Source: Alphaproteobacteria bacterium
Lineage (GTDB): Bacteria; Pseudomonadota; Alphaproteobacteria; GCA-2731375
Direction: 5' to 3'
DNA length: 12,182 bases
Assembly: GCA_028281075.1 (NCBI GenBank)
Contig: JANQKO010000097.1
Location: 1 to 12,182, forward strand
Under the pieces are notes generated by a model. The model had not been told where the DNA came from. It saw only the letters and a program-made list of their open reading frames with translations, and searched no databases. Shown here one piece after another: positions 6,949 through 12,182 of this stretch. A program made the translations under genes and the position numbers. Positions within the stretch are counted from its first letter, which is position 1. Each line of letters opens with the position of its first letter.

Positions 6949-7881
6949 ATGGCCAAGCACATCAGCGCTGCATATCAGCCACTCCTCGCGCGGATCGGCC
7001 GCGCGACAAAAGCCAACCGCGAATTGGCCATGATGTTGGCGGCGACCGAATGGCCGACGATTACCGACTACGAACTCTTCAGGAAAGTCCAGGTCCTATA
7101 CGAGAGCGGGAAGAAACTTAACCTACGGCATCACCATGCCACCACGAGGGACTACAAGCGCCTTCATCAACAACTACGAAACCTGGGCGTATTGGCGTCC
7201 GATCCCGACTACGGAAAATCCGCTTACAGAATTCTCTCCAACCCGGACCGGCCCGCGGAGGAAATCTGTTGCAGCGTCGATCCGTTCTGCCACGTCTCGC
7301 ATCTGTCGGCGATGCAGCGCTATGGGCTTACGAATCGACGGCCCAAATCCCTGTTCCTGACCACGCCGGCGCCGAAAACCGCCAGAACGCTAACCGCGGA
7401 CAGAATGATGCGCGATCACGGCGAGGATATCGGCACGCGCCTTGACGACATCGTTCCGCTGAAAGTGGTTCATCATCCGAAAAGCGTCAGGAAACGAGAG
7501 ATAAGTGATTTCCGGACCGCCCATCCGGGCCAATGGCTGCCGGTCCGTGGCTCGCTCGCGCGCCTGGCGACGATCGGACAAACCTTCACGGATACGCTCA
7601 CCGAGCCGGGTAGGTGCGGCGGCATGGCGCATGTCATCGAGGTCTGGCGGGAATTCGGCCCGACATATCTCGAGGAAATCGTCTCGGCTATCGACGTCGC
7701 GCCGACCGCCATCGCCAAGGTTCGCGCCGGCTACATCCTGAGCGAGCTTCTCGGCATCGACGATCCGCGGGTGACCGCATGGCAGCGCTTCGCCATGCGC
7801 GGCGGTTCGCGGGTTCTCGACCCATCGAAGCCCTATGCGCCGGAGTTCTCGGAAACGTGGATGCTTTCGACCAATGTCTGA
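6949..7881 (+). CDS. abiEi: Type IV toxin-antitoxin antitoxin, AbiEi family
   Basis: Antitoxin and probable autorepressor of an AbiE abortive-infection system, 310 residues. It has a basic N-terminus, with a region up to about residue 100 compatible with the winged helix-turn-helix of AbiEi (RDYKRLHQQLRNLGVL as the recognition part). A central block around 113-127 reads FCHVSHLSAMQRYGLT, the conserved 'VSH-SAL-HGL' signature of AbiEi. The C-terminal domain includes WREFGPTYLEEIV and AGYILSELLGIDDPRV. Its 3' end overlaps abiEii by 8 nt, so the two are co-translated from one promoter. The ATG lies 7 nt after the 27-bp palindrome with no visible ribosome site. GC and codon use look lower than in the flanking genes (TTA, CTA and ATA codons occur), fitting horizontal acquisition; this is a visual judgement. 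Family known from motifs, function inferred. Confidence 0.82.
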   Translation: MAKHISAAYQPLLARIGRATKANRELAMMLAATEWPTITDYELFRKVQVLYESGKKLNLRHHHATTRDYKRLHQQLRNLGVLASDPDYGKSAYRILSNPDRPAEEICCSVDPFCHVSHLSAMQRYGLTNRRPKSLFLTTPAPKTARTLTADRMMRDHGEDIGTRLDDIVPLKVVHHPKSVRKREISDFRTAHPGQWLPVRGSLARLATIGQTFTDTLTEPGRCGGMAHVIEVWREFGPTYLEEIVSAIDVAPTAIAKVRAGYILSELLGIDDPRVTAWQRFAMRGGSRVLDPSKPYAPEFSETWMLSTNV

Positions 7882-8782
7882 CGATCGTCGGATGGCCGAG
7901 GAAGAACCCGTTGCCGTTGCCGATATCTCTGCCTGGGTGGAACGCGCCCGACCGGACCCGGAAGCATATCTCGAACGTCAGGCAACCGAGGTGTTCCTGA
8001 CCGCGGTCGGCATCAGCGAGGCATATCGCCGCGATGTCTATCTCAAGGGCGGCGTCCTCATGGGTATCCGGTATGGCAGCCCGCGCCAGACGGCCGACCT
8101 GGATTTCTCCACCTCGCTGGATCCGAACCGTACCGAGACCGAACAGATTCGAGCGGATTTCGACATCGCCCTGACACGCGCGTCCGCACGCCTGGGCTAT
8201 CCGGACCTGATCTGCCGCGTTCAGACCATCAAGCCACGGCCGTCGGCCGGGAAATTCGCAACCGCCTCCTTTCCCGCCCTCGCCCTGACGATCGCATACG
8301 CCCGCCGGGAATCGGCGCAGGCCGGCCGCCTCGCCGACGGCCAGTGCCCGACCGTCCTCGACATCGATATCAGTTTCAACGAGTTCGTGGACGGCCTTCA
8401 GATCATACGATTGGGCGCCGAAGGCGCCGATATCCTGGCCTATTCGCTGAACGATCTGATGGCCGAGAAACTGCGGTCGATGTTGCAGCAGGTCGCCCGA
8501 AACCGATACCGGCGGCAGGACGTCTATGACCTTGCGCTGCTGATCGAACAGCTCACGTTCGACGATGGCGAGAAGGCTCGCCTGCTCGATACGTTCCTCA
8601 AGAAATGCCGTTCGCGCCACATCAGCCCGGATCGGAATGCTATATCCGACCCCGAGGTCGTCCGCAGAGCCCGGTCCGAATGGGCGACTCTCGAACTGGA
8701 ACTACCCGAGCTTCCGGACTTCGATGAACGCTTCGGCATCGTCGACCGCTTCTATCGGTCGCTGCCCTGGACATCACCCTGA
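7874..8782 (+). CDS. abiEii: Type IV toxin-antitoxin toxin, AbiEii/AbiGii nucleotidyltransferase
   Basis: Toxin of the AbiE pair, 302 residues, of the DUF1814 branch of the DNA polymerase beta-like nucleotidyltransferase fold. Family members cause bacteriostasis by nucleotide transfer to RNA (some modify tRNA), and are neutralised without direct binding by AbiEi. Visible motifs in order: motif I, YLKGGVLMGIRYG (57-69) followed by RQTADLDFS with the metal-binding D75-x-D77; motif II, LDIDISF with acidic residues about 163-165; motif III, LNDLMAEKL with K199; and motif IV, YRRQDVYDLALLIE (R213/R214, D216, D219). All key acidic and basic positions look intact, so it should be active. ATGTCTGA (7874-7881) is both its start and the end of abiEi, typical translational coupling; a second in-frame ATG at 7892 is possible. 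The 3' end runs into REP-like repeats. Confidence 0.88.
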   Translation: MSDDRRMAEEEPVAVADISAWVERARPDPEAYLERQATEVFLTAVGISEAYRRDVYLKGGVLMGIRYGSPRQTADLDFSTSLDPNRTETEQIRADFDIALTRASARLGYPDLICRVQTIKPRPSAGKFATASFPALALTIAYARRESAQAGRLADGQCPTVLDIDISFNEFVDGLQIIRLGAEGADILAYSLNDLMAEKLRSMLQQVARNRYRRQDVYDLALLIEQLTFDDGEKARLLDTFLKKCRSRHISPDRNAISDPEVVRRARSEWATLELELPELPDFDERFGIVDRFYRSLPWTSP

Positions 8783-9075
8783 TAGCCCGCCCGGAATAGG
8801 TGCCAACGACGTCAATTCGTTGGCGATCGGCCTCCCCATCTGGTCATTGCCCGACTTGATCCGGCAATCCAGGCGGCTTGTGTCCGAGGCACGGTTCCGG
8901 ATCACCGGGTCAAGCCCGGTGATGGGGCTCGACGTCACGATGAACGCGGACCAAACCGGAAACCGTGAGGACAACAGCCCGGATCACGGCCATGCCGGCC
9001 CCCGCGGCCGTGAAGAAACCGCGGAAGGGCGGATCGAGTCTCGCCGACGTCGTTTCGCCTCCTCCTCCGGTCAGG
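8783..9075. other. Gene-free interval between abiEii and the GST-like gene
   Basis: About 290 bp without a credible gene. It holds the two-palindrome repeat cluster described separately and, nearer the GST stop, a small CCGCGG / CCGCGG pair (9002-9007 and 9019-9024, 11-nt loop) that could be a weak stem downstream of the minus-strand gene but lacks a T-run. Short frames through the repeat give low-complexity peptides and are not believable. The two flanking genes converge here, so no promoter is expected. Confidence 0.6.
8843..8925. repeat. REP-like palindrome cluster
   Basis: Two hairpins, about 32 bp apart. The first pairs ATTGCC (8846-8851) with GGCAAT (8863-8868) around CGACTTGATCC. The second pairs ATCACCGGG (8901-8909) exactly with CCCGGTGAT (8915-8923) around TCAAG. 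Both carry the ACTTGATC or GGTCAAGCCC core of a repeat I remember as widely dispersed between genes of alphaproteobacteria. It lies just past the abiEii stop in a convergent position, where such elements usually sit and may act as transcript 3' ends. Confidence 0.7.
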
Positions 9076-10086
9076 CTATGGCGCCAGATAGGTCCAGCAG
9101 CCGGTGTCCGCCAGCGCCGGCCTGATCCGCGCCAGCGCGCCGTCCGGCACGGCCCGCAGCCGCGCGCGCAGGCGGTCGAAGCATTTCACCTGATAGCGGA
9201 ACGTGCCTTGCGCGTAAGCGCGGCCGAGCAGTTCCAGCTCGAACGCGTCGGCGCCGGCGGCCGCGGCCTGGGCGTTCGCCGCCAGGAACGGCAGGTAGAC
9301 CTCGCCGGCGAGCCGCAGCAGGCCCGTCACCGCCACCGGCAGCGGCGCATCGGCCGGCAGCCAGTCGCCCTCCAGGCCCGAGAGGTCGTCCATCTGCCGG
9401 ACCCAGTCGTAGGTGCGTTGGGCCGATGTACGCATGATCCCGGCCGGCGTCGGATCGGTGGCCAGCGTCTTCAACTGGCCGAACCAGCCGAAATCGGCCA
9501 GCGACGGCCGGCCGCCGAACAGATAGCTGTCGAGGCCGACATGGCCGTCGAGCAAGGCCAACACGCGATGATAGGTCGCCTCGATCACCGGCGCGTTCTG
9601 CGGCGTGCAGCCGACCAGTGCCATGCGGCCGACCTGCCGGTCGGTGAAGGCGGCGACGGCGGCGTCATAGGCCTCGCCCTCGAGCTCGGGCTGACTGTCG
9701 TTGACGATCCAGCGCGCCGCATAGTCCTGATCGACCTTTCGCGCCCAGCGGTAGTGGAACATGGCCTTGGTGCCCCACTCGTCGGCCATGTCCTCGATCA
9801 GGTCGCAGAGAAACCCGTGGCCGGGATCGTCGGGGATGATCGAGCGCGCGCCCGGATGCCGCTCTTCCAGCAGGTAGGCCATCGGCGTCGAATCGACGTG
9901 ATGGCTGCCGTCCTCGGGCAGTTGCAGGACCGGGATCAGCGGCGGCTTCACGTCCGTCAGCTCGGCCCGGATCGCCGGCGTGCGCATCACCCAGTCATGC
10001 GGCAGCCGCCGATAGCGCATGATCGCGCGCATTTTCATGGAATAGGGCGAGCCGTTGGTGCCGATCAGGCGATAGCGATCCGTCAT
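9076..10086 (-). CDS. Glutathione S-transferase-like protein
   Basis: Cytosolic thioredoxin-fold protein of 336 residues, longer than the usual 200-230 of bacterial GSTs because of an extended alpha-helical C-terminal half. The N-terminal domain starts YRLIGTNGSPYSMKMRAIMR, where S13/Y15/S16 occupy the catalytic Ser/Tyr region. IPVLQLPEDG supplies the expected cis-proline (about 52) and DSTPMAYLLEERHPG the acidic-Ser pair that binds the gamma-glutamyl part of glutathione. In the C-terminal domain GGRPSLADFGWFGQL carries the S-x-x-D N-capping box of the fold. The catalytic activity and substrate cannot be assigned. ATG 10086 is preferred to ATG 10128 because MTDRYRLIG starts the first strand and GGGGA stands about 8 nt upstream. 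It is divergent from the DUF1194 gene, with 62 bp between the starts. Confidence 0.82.
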   Translation of the reverse strand: MTDRYRLIGTNGSPYSMKMRAIMRYRRLPHDWVMRTPAIRAELTDVKPPLIPVLQLPEDGSHHVDSTPMAYLLEERHPGARSIIPDDPGHGFLCDLIEDMADEWGTKAMFHYRWARKVDQDYAARWIVNDSQPELEGEAYDAAVAAFTDRQVGRMALVGCTPQNAPVIEATYHRVLALLDGHVGLDSYLFGGRPSLADFGWFGQLKTLATDPTPAGIMRTSAQRTYDWVRQMDDLSGLEGDWLPADAPLPVAVTGLLRLAGEVYLPFLAANAQAAAAGADAFELELLGRAYAQGTFRYQVKCFDRLRARLRAVPDGALARIRPALADTGCWTYLAP

Positions 10087-10148
10087 GGTCCCCGATGTGC
10101 CTATCTTGTGATTTCCGTTCCCGCCCATCCTATTGCAGGCTTGCGGCC

Positions 10149-10985
10149 ATGACGCGTCATTTTCGCGCTTGGCGGCGGGCGCTGACGATCCTGCTGACGA
10201 CGGTCACGGCCAGCCCGGTGGTGGCGGCGAACGAACCGGTCGACCTGGAACTGATCCTCGCCGTCGACATCTCCGGCAGCATCGATGCGGGCGAGGCGCA
10301 GTTGCAACGCGACGGCTATGTGGCCGCGCTCACCAGTCCCGAGGTCATCGACGTGATCCAGGCCGGCTTTATCGGCCGCATCGCGCTGACCTATGTGGAA
10401 TGGGCCGGCCTGGCGCACCGCTGGACGGTGGTCGGCTGGCGCGCGGTGCATGACGCGGCCAGCGCGCGCGACTTCGCGGCGGTCCTGAACACGGCGCCGC
10501 TGTCGCGTGGCCAGCGCACCTCGATCAGCGGCGCCATCGATTTCGCGCTGCCGATGTTCGACGGCAACGGTTTCGAAGGCACCCGGCGGGTCATCGACAT
10601 CTCCGGCGACGGCCCCAACAATAACGGCCGCTGGGTCCGGGAAGCGCGCCAGACCGCGATCGCGGCCGGCGTCACCATCAACGGCCTGCCGATCATCAAC
10701 GACCGGCCCAACGTCTTCGGCTTCCCCAGCCTGCCGGACCTCGACCGCTATTACTGGGAATGCGTGATCGGCGGGCCCGGCGCCTTCATTGTCGTGGCGG
10801 AGAGCTTCCAGGACTTCGCCGCCGCGATCCGCCGCAAGCTGATCCTGGAAATCGCCGGCCGCCGGCCGCCCTCGCCGCCCCGCCCGCTGCTTCACTACGC
10901 GGCCGGCAGCGACCGCTACGACTGCACGATCGGCGAGCAGCAATACCGCGAGTTCTTCCAGAACCTGGACAACGACCCGTTCTGA
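10149..10985 (+). CDS. DUF1194 family secreted protein (von Willebrand factor A-like)
   Basis: A 278-residue protein with an N-terminal signal peptide: basic MTRHFRAWRR, hydrophobic ALTILLTTVTASPVV, likely cleavage at VVA-A near residue 27, so exported to the periplasm or beyond. The mature part begins LELILAVDISGSIDAGE, a MIDAS D-x-S-x-S (D40, S42, S44) of the vWA fold. The other two metal-site positions are plausibly T124 (GQRTSISGAID) and D154 (IDISGDGPNNNG). This matches DUF1194, whose members have no established biochemical role; metal-dependent protein binding is inferred from the fold. The C-terminal 40 residues are proline-rich then polar (DRYDCTIGEQQYREFF). Two cysteines, 205 and 259, could form a disulfide. 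ATG 10149 is chosen because it gives a proper signal peptide; the ribosome site is weak. Confidence 0.87.
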   Translation: MTRHFRAWRRALTILLTTVTASPVVAANEPVDLELILAVDISGSIDAGEAQLQRDGYVAALTSPEVIDVIQAGFIGRIALTYVEWAGLAHRWTVVGWRAVHDAASARDFAAVLNTAPLSRGQRTSISGAIDFALPMFDGNGFEGTRRVIDISGDGPNNNGRWVREARQTAIAAGVTINGLPIINDRPNVFGFPSLPDLDRYYWECVIGGPGAFIVVAESFQDFAAAIRRKLILEIAGRRPPSPPRPLLHYAAGSDRYDCTIGEQQYREFFQNLDNDPF

Positions 10986-11021
10986 GGCGGGCAAGCCACT
11001 ACCCAGGGCAGCGCAACGGCC

Positions 11022-11111
11022 CTATTCCGCGAACGACTCGTGGTGCTGGTGCCACCAGTTGGCGATGTCGATGCGGCGGAAGAAGGCGCTCGGATCGGTA
11101 TGGCGACGCGC
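11022..11111 (-). pseudogene. Possible C-terminal gene remnant (unidentified)
   Basis: Within the otherwise gene-free 10986-11257 interval, the minus strand ends in a coding-looking stretch, HTDPSAFFRRIDIANWWHQHH, then five more residues and TAG. The composition resembles a real protein C-terminus (it recalls the tail of some polysaccharide deacetylases, from memory only), unlike the arginine/proline-rich shadow frames nearby. Upstream the frame stays open to a stop near 11210 but has no start codon, and its sequence becomes low-complexity. A minus-strand ATG at 11200 or 11182 lies in another frame, so a frameshifted small gene is possible. The rest of the interval shows no clear promoter or terminator. 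Confidence 0.22.
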
Positions 11112-11257
11112 GCGCCGTTCGGCCGACGGCCTTGGGCACGCGCCGGCCGCGGCCCCGGTCCGTCGGAATCCACCAGTTGCATGGCAACTCCCGCTGTCAT
11201 GGATTTGCTAACATAGCCCAGGCGGCGGCGACGGGCGCGGCGGGACGGTGCAGGCAG

Positions 11258-12182
11258 ATGACGGATGAAACACGGCCGCCGCTCAGCGGCCTTCGGGTGA
11301 TCGACGCCGCGACGATCTTCGCCGGCCCGCTGATCGCCACCTCGCTCGGCGATTTCGGCGCCGACGTGGTCAAGGTCGAGCATCCCCGGGGCGACCCGCT
11401 GCGCCAGACCGGCTATCGCAAGGACGGCGTGCCGCTATGGTGGAAGGTGGTCGGCCGCAACAAGCGCTGCGTCACGCTGGACCTGAAGCAGGCCGACGGC
11501 CAGGACATCTTCAAGCGCCTGGTCGCCGGCGCCGACGTGCTGATCGAGAACTTCCGCCCCGGCACGCTGGAAAGCTGGGGCCTGGGCTGGGAGGTCCTGC
11601 ACGCGCTCAATCCCCGCCTCGTCATGGTGCGCGTCACCGGCTTCGGCCAGACCGGCCCCTACCATCGGCGGCCGGGCTTCGGCACGCTGGCCGAGGCCTT
11701 CAGCGGCTTCGCCCACGTCACCGGCCAACCCGACGGGCCGCCGACCCTGCCGCCCTTCGGCCTCGCCGACGGCGTCGCGGCGCAATACGGCACCTTCGCC
11801 GCCATGTTCGCGCTCTACGAACGCGACGCCGGCGGCAGCGGCCAGGGCCAGTTCATCGACCTGTCGATCTACGAGCCGCTGTTCGCGCTGCTCGGCTACC
11901 AGCCGACGGTGTTCGACCAGCTCGGCGTCGTGCAGCAGCGCAGTGGCAACCGTTCGGTCAGCAACGCCCCACGCAACGCCTACCGGACGGCGGACGGCCG
12001 CTGGGTGGCGCTGTCCTCGGCGGCACCGGCGATCCTGAAGCGCCTGCTGCGCCTGACCGGCGGCGACGCGGCGGCCGAGGACCCGAGGTTCCGCACGGCC
12101 GAGAGCCGGCTGCGGCATGTCGACGCGCTCGACGCCATCGTCGGCGGCTGGATCGGCCGGCATGACCAGGACCTCGTCCAGG
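11258..12182 (+). CDS. Family III CoA-transferase, CaiB/BaiF type (3' partial)
   Basis: Moves CoA between carboxylic acids through an aspartyl-CoA intermediate; cytosolic, dimeric in known members. The first 308 residues are present of a usual 390-410, and the frame is open to the window end. Family features in order: PPLSGLRVIDAATIFAGPL; GDFGADVVKVEHPRGDP (31-47), a diagnostic block; NKRCVTLDLKQADG; ADVLIENFRPGTLESWGLG (92-110); VTGFGQTGPY; and LADGVAAQYG, where D171 matches the catalytic aspartate of formyl-CoA transferase (D169). The tail shows PRNAYRTADGRWVAL. Substrates differ widely in this family and cannot be told here; a linked acyl-CoA gene may lie beyond the window. ATG 11258 is supported by family alignment and an AGG just upstream. 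It stands alone from the DUF1194 gene, 272 bp away. Confidence 0.93.
   Translation, partial: MTDETRPPLSGLRVIDAATIFAGPLIATSLGDFGADVVKVEHPRGDPLRQTGYRKDGVPLWWKVVGRNKRCVTLDLKQADGQDIFKRLVAGADVLIENFRPGTLESWGLGWEVLHALNPRLVMVRVTGFGQTGPYHRRPGFGTLAEAFSGFAHVTGQPDGPPTLPPFGLADGVAAQYGTFAAMFALYERDAGGSGQGQFIDLSIYEPLFALLGYQPTVFDQLGVVQQRSGNRSVSNAPRNAYRTADGRWVALSSAAPAILKRLLRLTGGDAAAEDPRFRTAESRLRHVDALDAIVGGWIGRHDQDLVQ

Noticed and set aside
6884..8925. abiE region as a transposon with terminal repeats
   Set aside because: I found no copy of the 27-bp arm after abiEii, no target duplication and no transposase or integrase gene.
8774..8974. Minus-strand 66-codon frame after abiEii
   Set aside because: It runs through the REP-like palindromes and gives the ITGLDPVIRN type of peptide typical of translated repeats, not a gene.
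8965..10152. Long plus-strand open frame opposite the GST-like gene
   Set aside because: It is rich in Arg/Gly/His/Gln with no domain; it mirrors the high-GC codon pattern of the minus-strand gene, which has clear GST motifs.

Overview
The window looks like a piece of chromosome from a high-GC alphaproteobacterium, probably of the Rhodospirillales type. The grounds are the strong G/C third-position bias, a CapI/LpsL-type UDP-glucuronate 4-epimerase, a DUF1194 secreted protein, and intergenic palindromes of the CCGGGTCAAGCCCGG kind that are common in this group. The taxon is inferred from style and remembered families, not from a search.

Left part (1-3840): the 3' end of a TonB-dependent siderophore receptor with an N-terminal STN signalling domain, whose start lies before the window. 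On the opposite strand follows a decayed HigB-HigA toxin-antitoxin locus. The antitoxin frame is intact but has no standard start codon. Only the C-terminal two thirds of the toxin remain, ending where a DMT/EamA transporter gene begins.

Middle (3827-6819): a minus-strand protein of about ten TPRs fused to a C-terminal 2OG-Fe(II) oxygenase-like domain converges on the transporter with a 14-nt 3' overlap. Upstream, an intergenic region of about 300 bp holds a 12-bp perfect inverted repeat and a 130-bp palindromic element. A monocistronic UDP-glucuronate 4-epimerase follows.

Defence island (6850-8782): a complete AbiE type IV toxin-antitoxin (abortive infection) pair. The antitoxin AbiEi and the nucleotidyltransferase toxin AbiEii overlap by 8 nt. 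In front is a near-consensus sigma70-like promoter (TTGACA-16-TAGAAT), followed directly by a 27-bp perfect inverted repeat with a 4-nt loop that ends 7 nt before the abiEi start codon. This is the most striking non-coding structure in the window. It is probably the AbiEi operator and would also put a long hairpin at the 5' end of the mRNA. A REP-like palindromic repeat cluster lies downstream of the pair.

Right part (9076-12182): a minus-strand glutathione S-transferase-like protein is divergent from a secreted vWA-fold DUF1194 protein. After a 270-bp gap containing a doubtful gene remnant comes the 5' part of a family III (CaiB/BaiF) CoA-transferase cut by the window end. These are unrelated housekeeping or accessory genes with no shared pathway visible. 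I see no rRNA, tRNA, CRISPR array, transposase or integrase.
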